A DNA stretch of 20,494 nucleotides from JBAZOJ01 sp041648755. GTDB lineage: Bacteria; Planctomycetota; B143-G9. Shown here piece by piece: positions 1 to 8,316 of the stretch (position 1 is the first letter of the stretch; each line of letters opens with the position of its first letter). A program made the position numbers and the translations under genes. Location: NCBI GenBank assembly GCA_041648755.1, contig JBAZOJ010000037.1, positions 1-20,494 of the forward strand, given 5' to 3'. Below the pieces are notes generated by a model. The model did not search any database and had not been told where the DNA came from. It was given only the letters and a program-made list of their open reading frames with translations.

Positions 1-2
1 TC

Positions 3-722
3 GAGCAGGCTATCTGCAGGGAAGCCCTGAAATACGCATTTGTCCAGCACCGCGAGATGGCCGTTGGTCTGAAGGGCGTCCAGAAGGCTCGCAGCATTTC
101 TGACGCATTCGACCAGACAACATCGGGCGCTTCCCTTGTTGACCTGATGAGGCTCGACATGCTGGTGGGGTCGGGCGGTGTGTTGTCGCACTCGCCCCGT
201 CGCGTTCAGGGCGCACTGATGATGCTTGACGGCTTCCTGCCGGAAGGTTTCACCATTCTCACCGTGGATTCGATCTTCATGATGCCGCAACTGGGCGTTC
301 TGGCCAAGGTCCAGCAACAGGCAGCCCTTGAAGTATTCCACAAGGATTGCCTGATCTACCTCGGCACCGCAATTGCGCCCGTGGGACCAGGCAAAGAAGG
401 CGACGAGGTCATGGAGTGCCGCATCTCCATTCCCGGTAAGCCCGAGGAGCGAATCAAGTGCCTTTACGGCGATATCAGGCTTATTCCTCTTGGCGTTGGA
501 GAAAAGGCGACCATCGAGGTAATTCCCGGACGTAAGTTCGATGTCGGGGCAGGCAAAGGCAAGCCGGTCACTCGCGAAGCGGCAGGCGGAGTTGTGGGCC
601 TGATTTTCGACACGCGCGGAAGGCGTCCTTTCGAACTGACGACAGATCCCAAGAAGCGCGTGGCAAAGCTGACCGCATGGAACAACGCGCTGGGAATCTA
701 TCCTGAGCATTCGGGGAAATAG
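3..722 (+). CDS. GlmL/MutL-type ASKHA ATPase, C-terminal part (5' end outside window)
   Basis: The reading frame is open to the window edge, so this is the C-terminal ~239 residues of a longer protein; the first ATG (57) is internal. The sequence after GLKGV, the block VGSGGVLSHSPRRVQGALMM, then VDSIFMMPQLGVLA, and the C-terminal GVVGLIFDTRGRRPFEL are what I know from the glutamate mutase L family (GlmL/MutL, PF13941), which has an acetate/sugar kinase-Hsp70-actin fold. Characterised relatives are linked to reactivation of B12-dependent glutamate mutase. No mutase subunit gene (glmS/glmE) is near; instead the next genes encode exported and membrane proteins, and the gap to the next gene is 1 nt. 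I infer a cytosolic ATPase of an envelope complex, comparable in concept to FtsA or PilM. It is not the DNA mismatch-repair MutL. The nucleotide-binding N-terminal half is not visible, so ATPase activity cannot be judged here. Confidence 0.85.
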   Translation, partial: EQAICREALKYAFVQHREMAVGLKGVQKARSISDAFDQTTSGASLVDLMRLDMLVGSGGVLSHSPRRVQGALMMLDGFLPEGFTILTVDSIFMMPQLGVLAKVQQQAALEVFHKDCLIYLGTAIAPVGPGKEGDEVMECRISIPGKPEERIKCLYGDIRLIPLGVGEKATIEVIPGRKFDVGAGKGKPVTREAAGGVVGLIFDTRGRRPFELTTDPKKRVAKLTAWNNALGIYPEHSGK

Positions 723-723
723 A

Positions 724-1794
724 GTGAAATCCGCCTTGTCGGTACTGTTCTATCCGATGGCGCTTCTCGTGGCAGGTCTGATGGTCTGCACGAGCCTCTC
801 CATCGCAGAGCAGAAGGACAAGCCGAAGGAAACCAAGCCAGCATATGTCGAGGTTAGACTGACCGACAACACGGTTATTGACAGCGACCCCGTCTTCTCT
901 CCGGATATGACCAAGGTCGTATTCGTCTCCGTATCGAACCAGGAGGGCAGGTCATCCCTTCACATAATGGATGCCGACGGCAAGAACCGCAAGGTGCTGC
1001 TCGATCAGCCCGGAGAAGCCCACGCTTCTCCGCAATTCCTGCCCGACGGGAAGACTGTTCTTTTCGTCTACAATGCCGGTGCCGGATCCGACTTTGCCAC
1101 TCTTGACATCAGCACGGGGGCCCGCAAGAACCTGACTTCATTGAGGGGAAAGGTTTTCTGGCCCGCCATTGAGCCCGGTGGCAAGTCGTTCGTGTTCGTT
1201 CAGTTGCAGGCGACGACGCAGGGGCTCTGGAAATGCAATATCGAGGATGGCACGATCAGTCCTTTCCTGACCGGTCCAAGGTCGTGCGACCAACCGACAT
1301 ACTCTCCCGACGGCAAATTTGTTTACTACTGCGAATTTGACGATGTGGGAACGAACCTCTGCAGAGTGGACGCGGACGGCAAGAACCGCAAGGTCCTTTT
1401 CTCGTATGACCCCGAAGAGGGCGGAGACAGTATTCTTCCCAATGTCCTGAAAGATGGCAGAGTTGTCTTCCAGACCTCTGTCAAGCTCGAATACAGCAAC
1501 ATTTTCGTGATGGACGCGGACGGAAAGAACGCCAGAAAGCTTTTTGACGCGGGGTTCCCGGCGATGTGGCCAACCGTCACACCGGACGGGGCTCGCGTTG
1601 TGTTCATTGGCAACATGGACATCAAGAAATGGGAACTCTACCTGTACACCGCCAGCGATGGAAAGCTGACCCGGCTTACGGACAATCGCTTTGAAGAGCG
1701 AAGGGTGCGGTTCTCGCCGGATGGGAAATGGGTTCTCTACGTGTCCGATGTTGTCGGCAATCCGGAAATCTTTAAAATGCAGATCGTGAAGTAG
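724..1794 (+). CDS. Exported seven-bladed TolB-like (PD40) beta-propeller protein
   Basis: A 356-residue protein starting at GTG, 1 nt after the preceding stop, with GGGGA at 713-717 as ribosome site. Residues 1-28 form a signal peptide (likely cut after SIA); Cys22 does not sit in a good lipobox. Seven PD40/WD40-like blades follow, recognisable by SPD/PDG turns and VVFVS-type strands: DPVFSPDMTKVVFVS, SPQFLPDGKTVLFV, WPAIEPGGKSFVFVQ, QPTYSPDGKFVYYC, LPNVLKDGRVVFQ, WPTVTPDGARVVFIG and VRFSPDGKWVLYVS. Three blades end in near-identical MDADGKNRKVLL-type strands. It matches the TolB propeller but lacks the N-terminal TolB domain (only ~20 residues between signal peptide and first blade). It should be periplasmic. 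A Pal/OmpA lipoprotein is encoded in the same series at 9041, recalling the TolB-Pal pair, but I see no TolQRA. Partner binding is inference. Confidence 0.85.
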   Translation: MKSALSVLFYPMALLVAGLMVCTSLSIAEQKDKPKETKPAYVEVRLTDNTVIDSDPVFSPDMTKVVFVSVSNQEGRSSLHIMDADGKNRKVLLDQPGEAHASPQFLPDGKTVLFVYNAGAGSDFATLDISTGARKNLTSLRGKVFWPAIEPGGKSFVFVQLQATTQGLWKCNIEDGTISPFLTGPRSCDQPTYSPDGKFVYYCEFDDVGTNLCRVDADGKNRKVLFSYDPEEGGDSILPNVLKDGRVVFQTSVKLEYSNIFVMDADGKNARKLFDAGFPAMWPTVTPDGARVVFIGNMDIKKWELYLYTASDGKLTRLTDNRFEERRVRFSPDGKWVLYVSDVVGNPEIFKMQIVK

Positions 1795-1799
1795 GAGGT
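1794..1799 (+). promoter_or_regulatory. Ribosome binding site supporting a TTG start
   Basis: GGAGGT begins at the last base of the upstream stop codon and sits 5 nt before TTG at 1805. No ATG or GTG in that frame fits a ribosome site better; the next in-frame ATGs (1844, 1847) would remove the conserved-looking N terminus. The site therefore decides the TTG start. Confidence 0.75.
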
Positions 1800-1804
1800 A
1801 CTAC

Positions 1805-2941
1805 TTGGGTCAGGCATATACACCTGGGCTTCGCGTTTCGGAGATGATGGTAGTTCGCAAGGACCGACGCCTTCCGCTGAAGGGCGATGTACTCGTCAAG
1901 ATCGGCGATACCGTAAAGGCCAGCGATATCGTTGCACGGACCTATCTCCCCGGGAAAGTACAACCGGTGAACTTAGTACACGTGCTCGGGTGTCTCCCTT
2001 CCGAGGTACTTGAGTATGTGAAGATTCCCGACGGAGCGCCTGTGAAGAAGGGCGAAGTGCTTGCTGAGTCCAAAGGATTCCTCGGCATTGCCTTCTTCAA
2101 GTCGCATGTCCCATCTCCCATTGATGGGAAGGTGGAGTCGGTCTCGGTCGTCACCGGCCAGATGATGCTCAGAGGACCTGATATCCCCGTCCAGATTGAT
2201 GCTTACTTCGACTCCAAAGTTGTCGCCGTGATGCCTCGTGAAGGCTGCACGGTGGAGTCCGTAGGGTCATTTGTGCAGGGCATCTTCGGGATAGGCGGGG
2301 AAAGGCGCGGAACTATACGCGTCCTCACAAAGAGCAATGAAGAGGAACTCACGCCCGGCCTGATTACACCCGACTGCAAAGGGCAGATCATCGTCGGCGG
2401 CACGTACATTTCGTACGCCGGGTTTCAGAAGGCAAAGGAGTGCGGCGTTGCAGGAATCGTGGTCGGCGGCTTCGACGACAAGGATCTTCGCGAGATCCTC
2501 GGATTCGAGCTCGGGGTGGCCATTACCGGGCATGAGGACATTCCCATCACGCTGATAATGACCGAGGGCTTCGGGCGAATCAAGATGGCTGAGCGGACGT
2601 TCAAGCTCTTCAAGAAACGCGAGGGAGTAATCGCGTCAATGAACGGAGCAACCCAGATCCGAGCAGGCGTGATGAGGCCGGAAATCATCATCCCCGTTCC
2701 GAATGCCACGATGACCGCTGACCTTGAGAGTTCCCTGTACGCAGAGGGACTCCTGACCATTGGCTCGGTAGTCCGCGCGATCCGCGAACCCTATTTCGGC
2801 AAAATTGGCCGCGTGACCGCACTGCCACCCGAGTTGACTCAGGTGGAAAGCGAGACTTGGGTTCGAGTGCTCGAGATGCAGTTCGAGGATGGGACTCAGG
2901 GAGTCATCCCGCGCGCCAACGTAGAACTTATCGGCAACTAA
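1805..2941 (+). CDS. Cytosolic barrel-sandwich / alpha-beta / KOW-like three-part protein
   Basis: A 378-residue protein with no signal peptide or membrane span, starting at TTG. Residues ~20-135 look like barrel-sandwich hybrid elements (as in biotinyl/lipoyl or RnfC-type domains): LKGDVLVKIGDTVKASDIVA, DGAPVKKGEVLAES and PSPIDGKVESVSVVTGQMML show the expected G-x-V-x-x-G-x-x-V pattern, but no biotinyl or lipoyl lysine motif is evident. Residues ~190-290 form an alpha/beta segment with IIVGGTYISYAGFQKA, GVAGIVVGG, ITLIMTEGFG and TQIRAGVMRPEIIIP. Residues ~320-378 resemble a KOW/SH3-like barrel (VRAIREPYFGKIGRVTALP, then EDGTQGVIPRANVELIG). I have an unverified memory of similar proteins beside GlmL-like genes in other uncultured bacteria. 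I infer a cytosolic scaffold between the ATPase and the membrane proteins; no enzyme activity is suggested. The next gene starts 20 nt downstream. Confidence 0.8.
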   Translation: MGQAYTPGLRVSEMMVVRKDRRLPLKGDVLVKIGDTVKASDIVARTYLPGKVQPVNLVHVLGCLPSEVLEYVKIPDGAPVKKGEVLAESKGFLGIAFFKSHVPSPIDGKVESVSVVTGQMMLRGPDIPVQIDAYFDSKVVAVMPREGCTVESVGSFVQGIFGIGGERRGTIRVLTKSNEEELTPGLITPDCKGQIIVGGTYISYAGFQKAKECGVAGIVVGGFDDKDLREILGFELGVAITGHEDIPITLIMTEGFGRIKMAERTFKLFKKREGVIASMNGATQIRAGVMRPEIIIPVPNATMTADLESSLYAEGLLTIGSVVRAIREPYFGKIGRVTALPPELTQVESETWVRVLEMQFEDGTQGVIPRANVELIGN

Positions 2942-2961
2942 CCTCGATTCGGAGGCTGGAA

Positions 2962-5900
2962 GTGAGAAAACTTGTCACATTGATCACCGTACTGGCGCTG
3001 CTGGCAGCCCTATACGGCACAGGCTATGCCGAGGAACCCGGCGCGAAGGCTGGGAAGACCCCCGAGTTCTTTACCAACGGCGGATTCGAAACGCTTGCCA
3101 CACCCGTGGCGGAGGGAAAACTCTTCCCGTTCGGCTGGAACTTGTTTCTGGCGGAGGGAGCTTCCGCGAGCCTGAACATACGGCAGGATGGAGGACCTGA
3201 CAAGCGCGGAATCCTCCTGCAAGGCACAAACAAGACTCCCATATTCGCCGACTTCGTTTATGTCGAATTCCCTTCTTCCGAAACAGTAAGAGATCTGAAG
3301 GGAATGACGATTGTCTTGAAGGCCCGGGTGAAAGTACTCGCGGCGTCAGGGAAGCTGAAAGCAGGCGCAGATGTTCAGGCTCTGAGCGGGCTCAAGACGC
3401 TGGTTCAGGGGCAGGATTTCTCCGCCGCGAACGAGATGTTGAACTACGCGGATTACGTGAGCGTCAACATTCTCTTCTCCAAGTTCCCGACCAAAGACAA
3501 GAAGGTCGATGTCACCGGGTTGATTGCCGCTGAGGCGAAGTCGAAATCCGTTGCATTCTCACCGACCGATGACTACGTCGATATGGTGTGCACCGCGACA
3601 GTTCCCGATTGCAACTCCATTGCACTGGCTCTCGAAATGAAGGGCGATGCGAAGGCCGTATTCGAGGATATTTCGGTCGAGGTACCCGCGAATGCGGGCC
3701 CCAACGTAGTTCTTCCGATGAACCTCTCACTCTCAGCCTTGATCCCCTCCAGACCGGAGATACCGAAGGACTGGTTCCCCATGCTTCGGTCCGCTCGCTC
3801 CTATGTTCGCAAGTCCTCTGAGTACTTCAGCGAAGGGCAGAGCTCGCTTGAAATCGGGAACGGCGATGCGCTGAACACGGGCGAGAATATCGCCTTTACC
3901 GCCAATTTCGATATTAAGTCGAACACTGCGCTCTGGGGCAAGGAAGTCACTTTCTCCGCGAAGGTCCGTCGCTCGATGGCGCCGGGCATTACGCCCAAGT
4001 CGGACTTCTTCAACGGTGTTCTTGCGATGACCGACGGCAAGGAATATGTCGGGAGCCGTGAGTTGATCGAGTACTCGAACTACGCGTCGCTGCGGATTCA
4101 GTTCCGCAAGACCGGAGGCAAGCTTCTCGAAGTCGCATTGGACACGCGCACATTTGCGTTCGGGACATCCGACGAATGGGTAACGGTCAGTGCGAAGGCG
4201 ATAGTCCCTCCGAGATGTCTGTCGATCGAGTGGCAGGCGCTAACCAAGGGATTTGGCCGTGCCTGGTTTGACGATGCGTCGGTCACTGTTTCTGACCCGG
4301 GCCAGACGGCTTTTGTCCTGCCCAATCTGGGCTTTGAGAAGGGCTGGCTCCCGGCTCCGGATGGCTGGGGCAGGCAGGCGAAAACCGCTTCCGCGATCCT
4401 CGCTGCTGAAGACGGGCAGGACTTGTTCACGGAAGGCAAGTACAGCCTCTGCATAGCGAACCCGAACTTTGCACAGATGACAACGGTCAGCGCAGTCATC
4501 AACGTCCCGATGCCTGCCGCCATTGCTGGCACGAAGCTGACCTTCAAGGCCTATGTCAAATGCGATTTCACCAAGAACGACTTCCGTCAAATGGCCAACA
4601 TCGCGCTCGTTCCCCGGGCTGGTGTTCCCGGCAGCATCGACATTGCCACCGCAGATGGACTTCCAAAGTCAATATCCCTTTCCGGCAAAACCGAGTGGGT
4701 GCCGATCACTGCCCAGATGGTGCTGCACGACTATGTGGGCATGGTGGTTGGAGGGATGCCGGGCTCGCTGCAGATCTCTCTGAATATGACGGGCGTGGGG
4801 AAAGTGTATTTTGACGACGTGACTCTGACCTACGAGAGGCTGTCTTACGCGCAGACTTCACTTTCGAATCCGGATCTCAATCCCGGCGAGGGGAAACCCG
4901 ATGGCTGGGATTTGACCGGAGTGCCTGCTGGCGGAAGAGATGAGTACATCAATGCCGATAACAGCCCGGTGTACGGCGAGATATATGCCAGCGGCGCACG
5001 CATCTGGCAGGATATTGACCTCACAAAGGAGCAACTGGCTGCGCTTGCAGGGCACCCGGTCACAGTGAAAGCCCTGGTGCGTTGCGAGGCTCCACTCTCA
5101 GCGGCTGTTGGCCTTGAGTTCTTTGGCTCAGACAAGACCAAGCCCCTTTTCACAGGCGCTGGCTCCAATGTGCCCGGATACGACCCCGACAAGTACCTGC
5201 TGGGTCCGTTCCGGCTGAGCAAGCTCACCTCGGATGTCCCCGTCGGATGCGAAAAGATCAGGGCGTTCCTCCAGTTCTCCGGAGCCGATAGCGGACGATA
5301 TCAGGCCAGGGCGATGTCCGTGATGGGGGCAGACCCGGCAAAGGATCCCAGCTCGCTGGATCTCCCGGCTGACGCGAATATTGTCGATCGGGAGGTTGCT
5401 GATTTCTTCAGCACCCCAACGGTAGATGATTCCCTCAAGTTGTCGAATGGCAGGCTTGGCGACTATTCTGCCACGTATGGTGTAGTCTCAAAGGTCGAGC
5501 TTCCCAATCCATCGATCAAGAACACGGACTTCACCAGTCAGGACCGTTACGTTCCCTCCGACTACCACTTCCTGCGCTGTTACGGCAAAGCCATGGACAG
5601 TGAAGGGCAGTTGTTTGCGTACCATGTCATCCCTGCAGACGGCAATCCAGTGGAGTTGTCGCAGTTGATGCTCGTGCCCGAAGAGTACACGACTCCGATC
5701 ACCGGCAGGAATTTCACGTTCTATGTTGGCGGATTCTGTGCAGGTGGCGCGAAAGCTGTGGCAGGAGTCAGATTCCTGAACAAGGAAGGCGCTGACATCG
5801 GTGGTGCCACTTCACCGCTGCGCGTTTCTGACAAGCTGACCTCCGCTGACTTCTATCGTCCCGAGAAGGCGAGCGTATCTGCAGTGGTTCCTGAGAACAC

Positions 5901-6795
5901 TGCTTCGATCAGGGTGTATGTTAAGACTGAGGGGACCGGTACCCTCCTGCTGAACAATTGCTCGATGTCCCCGATATTCTTCGACGTGGGTTTTTTCGAC
6001 TTCCTGGCCTACCGCATGTACTTTGACTTCGCGCGATTCAACGTGCTCGTCGGTCTTGCGATATTCGGATTCTTGATTGTCTTCTTCATTTACACGGCGC
6101 GCCGTCGCGACTTGTTCATCCGCAAGATCGCAGGGCTCGACTCCATCGATGAGGCTGTCGGGCGCGCCACGGAAATGGGCAAGCCCATTCTGTACTGCCC
6201 CGGCATGGACTCGATAGACTACATATCGACAATCGCGGCAGTCAACATTATTGGCCGTGTGGCGAAGAAGATAGCGGAGTACGAAACGCCTCTTCTGGTG
6301 CCTTGCCGAGACCCGATCGTGATGACGGTCTGTCAGGAAACGGTGAAGTCTGCCTACATGGACGCGGGAAGGCCCGATGCCTACCGTGAGGAGTCAGTCT
6401 ACTTCGTGACCTCGGACCAGTTCGCATATGTCTCCTCGGTATCCGGCACGATGAATCGCGAAAAACCCGCGGCCAATTTCTACATGGGCGGGTACTACGC
6501 GGAATCGCTGATCCTTGCGGAAACCGGCGCGCTTACCGGCGCAATCCAGGTCGCGGGAACCGACTCGGTTCACCAGCTACCGTTCTTTATCGTGGCGTGC
6601 GACTACACCCTGATGGGTGAGGAGTTGTACGCTGCGTCGGCATATCTGTCCCGCGAGCCCATGCAACTGGGATCGTTGAAAGGATCGGACTACTCGAAGG
6701 TCCTGCTCCTGTCAATGGTCGTTCTCGGCACCGTCATCGTTTCGCTCAATATTTCGAGCCTCCGCTGGCTCATAGAACTCATCAACGTTCCGTAG
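2962..6795 (+). CDS. Giant membrane protein: jelly-roll ectodomain, one span, cytosolic DUF6754-like domain (paralogue 1)
   Basis: I chose GTG at 2962 (1277 residues) because GGAGG at 2951-2955 lies 6 nt upstream and a signal peptide follows at once (residues 1-23, cut after GYA). Starts further upstream overlap the previous gene and would bury that signal. About 1000 exported residues hold roughly five jelly-roll/CBM-like modules, marked by closing strands AVFEDISVEV (~232), AWFDDASVTV (~432) and VYFDDVTLTY (~615) and by NGGFE, NLGFEKG and NPDLNPGEGKPDGW openings. A span at ~1027-1047 ends in ARRRDLF, which puts the next ~200 residues in the cytosol. That domain (GLDSIDEAVGRATEMGKP, REKPAANF, CDYTLMGEELYAASAYLSRE) is what I recall as DUF6754. 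A hydrophobic C-terminal segment (~1248-1270) suggests a second span. Its paralogue lies at 9941. Inferred role: an envelope sensor or adhesion arm coupled to a cytosolic domain. Confidence 0.88.
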   Translation: MRKLVTLITVLALLAALYGTGYAEEPGAKAGKTPEFFTNGGFETLATPVAEGKLFPFGWNLFLAEGASASLNIRQDGGPDKRGILLQGTNKTPIFADFVYVEFPSSETVRDLKGMTIVLKARVKVLAASGKLKAGADVQALSGLKTLVQGQDFSAANEMLNYADYVSVNILFSKFPTKDKKVDVTGLIAAEAKSKSVAFSPTDDYVDMVCTATVPDCNSIALALEMKGDAKAVFEDISVEVPANAGPNVVLPMNLSLSALIPSRPEIPKDWFPMLRSARSYVRKSSEYFSEGQSSLEIGNGDALNTGENIAFTANFDIKSNTALWGKEVTFSAKVRRSMAPGITPKSDFFNGVLAMTDGKEYVGSRELIEYSNYASLRIQFRKTGGKLLEVALDTRTFAFGTSDEWVTVSAKAIVPPRCLSIEWQALTKGFGRAWFDDASVTVSDPGQTAFVLPNLGFEKGWLPAPDGWGRQAKTASAILAAEDGQDLFTEGKYSLCIANPNFAQMTTVSAVINVPMPAAIAGTKLTFKAYVKCDFTKNDFRQMANIALVPRAGVPGSIDIATADGLPKSISLSGKTEWVPITAQMVLHDYVGMVVGGMPGSLQISLNMTGVGKVYFDDVTLTYERLSYAQTSLSNPDLNPGEGKPDGWDLTGVPAGGRDEYINADNSPVYGEIYASGARIWQDIDLTKEQLAALAGHPVTVKALVRCEAPLSAAVGLEFFGSDKTKPLFTGAGSNVPGYDPDKYLLGPFRLSKLTSDVPVGCEKIRAFLQFSGADSGRYQARAMSVMGADPAKDPSSLDLPADANIVDREVADFFSTPTVDDSLKLSNGRLGDYSATYGVVSKVELPNPSIKNTDFTSQDRYVPSDYHFLRCYGKAMDSEGQLFAYHVIPADGNPVELSQLMLVPEEYTTPITGRNFTFYVGGFCAGGAKAVAGVRFLNKEGADIGGATSPLRVSDKLTSADFYRPEKASVSAVVPENTASIRVYVKTEGTGTLLLNNCSMSPIFFDVGFFDFLAYRMYFDFARFNVLVGLAIFGFLIVFFIYTARRRDLFIRKIAGLDSIDEAVGRATEMGKPILYCPGMDSIDYISTIAAVNIIGRVAKKIAEYETPLLVPCRDPIVMTVCQETVKSAYMDAGRPDAYREESVYFVTSDQFAYVSSVSGTMNREKPAANFYMGGYYAESLILAETGALTGAIQVAGTDSVHQLPFFIVACDYTLMGEELYAASAYLSREPMQLGSLKGSDYSKVLLLSMVVLGTVIVSLNISSLRWLIELINVP

Positions 6796-6814
6796 GCGGC
6801 GAAAGGAGAACGTG

Positions 6815-7468
6815 ATGTTCTGGCAACGGCAGTTCCCTCTTGTTGTGTGCTTCGTGTTGGGTGTGTCTTTCATCATCCAGTTTTTCGTCAAACACCCCGT
6901 CATCCAGTCGGACGTCATCAATGAAGCCGCCAACTTTGCGACGATCATCGGCATCTTCGCGCTGGTGCTCGGGCTCTATTCCATCACGCGTATGCACTGG
7001 ATGAAAATCCGGCATCGCAGGAAAGACTGGTTTTTCAGCTATGTGCTCTTCGCGAGCCTTCTGCTGATGACCTTGCTGGGCTGGATACTGGGAGTCGGCA
7101 ACGATACTCCGTTCCAGTGGATGTACATGGCCGTGATGGTTCCGCTATCCTCGACCATGTTCTCCTTACTGGCCTTCTACATGGCATCGGCATCGTTCAG
7201 AGCCTTTCGCGCCAAGAGCTTCGAGTCGACGCTGCTTCTTCTGGCCGCAATCGTCGTGATGCTGGGGCGCGTTGACATCGGGCCATACATGTTTCCCGAC
7301 ACCTCAATTGGCAACATGCCCATCTGGGGTGTGGACGAGATCACCAACTGGCTGCTCGAGATCCCGAACACCGCCGCCTCGAGGGGCATTGGTCTGGGTA
7401 TCGCGCTCGGAACACTCGCCACTTCGCTAAAGATGATCCTCGGCATTGAGCGTTCTTACCTTGGATAA
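6815..7468 (+). CDS. Six-span inner-membrane protein of unknown function
   Basis: 217 residues from ATG at 6815. GTG at 6812 directly precedes it in frame, but GGAG at 6805-6808 is 6 nt from the ATG and only 3 nt from the GTG, so I prefer the ATG. Six hydrophobic segments can be read at about residues 8-25, 36-57, 71-92, 98-122, 134-150 and 190-210; a basic loop (MKIRHRRKDW) lies between the second and third. A short exported or re-entrant stretch rich in Pro/Asn/Gly (FPDTSIGNMPIWGVDE) precedes the last span. I do not recognise a named family. Tight spacing (19 nt after the giant protein, 12 nt before the next gene) makes it a likely core subunit of the same complex. A transporter role cannot be excluded, but no transport motif is visible. 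Confidence 0.75.
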   Translation: MFWQRQFPLVVCFVLGVSFIIQFFVKHPVIQSDVINEAANFATIIGIFALVLGLYSITRMHWMKIRHRRKDWFFSYVLFASLLLMTLLGWILGVGNDTPFQWMYMAVMVPLSSTMFSLLAFYMASASFRAFRAKSFESTLLLLAAIVVMLGRVDIGPYMFPDTSIGNMPIWGVDEITNWLLEIPNTAASRGIGLGIALGTLATSLKMILGIERSYLG

Positions 7469-7480
7469 TGGAGGTAGATA

Positions 7481-8305
7481 GTGAGCGTACTGCAGAAACT
7501 ACTGACCATCAACCCGCGCTACGTCTATCTCGTCGTCGCGGTAGCAGTTATTTTTCCGATGGTTTGGGACCTGCGGCTCCCGACTGTCACGAGCCCTCCG
7601 GTGGAGATGCTCTACAAAGAGATAGAGAGCCTTCCTCCACAAAGCAGGATTATCCTGTCGATGGACTATGATCCGTCCACGGTGCCGGAACTCCATCCGA
7701 TGTCGGCAGCACTGTTGCGTCAGTGCTTTGCAAAGGGGATCAGGGTGTTTGGAATGACACTCAATATCCAAGGGCAGAGCCTCGGCGTCGAGATCATGGA
7801 CCGTATCGCCAAGGAGTTCAACATCCCAAATGACGGCTCCCAGTACGTGTTCGTAGGTTTCAGGCCGGGACCCGTCATTATTCAGATCGGCGAGGACATT
7901 ATCGAGACCTTCCAGACCGACTTCCAGAAGCGCGACTTGCGGTCGCTGCCGATGATGGTTGGCGTGAAGAACCTCGACCAGTTCGAGCTCTGCATTTCCC
8001 TGTCGGGAACGTCGGTCGGATACAGTTGGATTGCCACTCCCGGCACACGCTACCGCAAGAAAATCGCTGTCGGCGTGACGGGAATTCTTGTGTCCAACTT
8101 CTATCCCTACCTGCAATCCGGCCAGTTGGTCGGGATGCTGGGAGGGCTGAAGGGCGCTGCGGAATACGAGAACCTGATCCAGCATGAAGACAAGGCCAAG
8201 CAGGGGATGGGTTCGCAATCGGCGGCCCACATCCTCATCATTCTTCTGATCATAGCGGGCAACATCATCTACTTCGTGCAGCGCCGACAGGCCGAGAGCA
8301 AGTAA
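7481..8305 (+). CDS. Protein with N- and C-terminal membrane spans and an exported alpha/beta domain
   Basis: 274 residues from GTG at 7481, with GGAGG at 7470-7474 six nt upstream. One span near residues 13-30 (YVYLVVAVAVIFPMVW) and one near 247-265 (AHILIILLIIAGNIIYFV, followed by QRRQ) put both ends in the cytosol and the ~215-residue middle outside. The middle alternates strands and helices (SRIILSMDYDPSTVPELHPM, ALLRQCFAKGIRVFGMTL, YVFVGFRPGPVIIQIGEDI, MMVGVKNLDQFELCISLSG), a Rossmann-like pattern distantly recalling the auxiliary domain of GldG-type proteins. I assign no family. A 275-residue antisense open frame covers it and is rejected as a codon-bias shadow. It lies 12 nt from both neighbours, so translation is probably coordinated with the flanking membrane proteins. 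Confidence 0.75.
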   Translation: MSVLQKLLTINPRYVYLVVAVAVIFPMVWDLRLPTVTSPPVEMLYKEIESLPPQSRIILSMDYDPSTVPELHPMSAALLRQCFAKGIRVFGMTLNIQGQSLGVEIMDRIAKEFNIPNDGSQYVFVGFRPGPVIIQIGEDIIETFQTDFQKRDLRSLPMMVGVKNLDQFELCISLSGTSVGYSWIATPGTRYRKKIAVGVTGILVSNFYPYLQSGQLVGMLGGLKGAAEYENLIQHEDKAKQGMGSQSAAHILIILLIIAGNIIYFVQRRQAESK

Positions 8306-8316
8306 GGGAGGCGCAC

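Noticed and set aside
3..722. Reading the first gene as DNA mismatch-repair MutL or as proof of glutamate fermentation
   Set aside because: The motifs belong to the glutamate mutase L (ASKHA) family, which shares only a name with mismatch-repair MutL, and no mutase subunit is encoded nearby.
2857..2961. Upstream start of the first giant protein overlapping the preceding gene by 85 nt
   Set aside because: The extra 35 residues are Arg/Ser-rich out-of-frame sequence of the previous gene. GTG at 2962 has a good ribosome site and begins a signal peptide.
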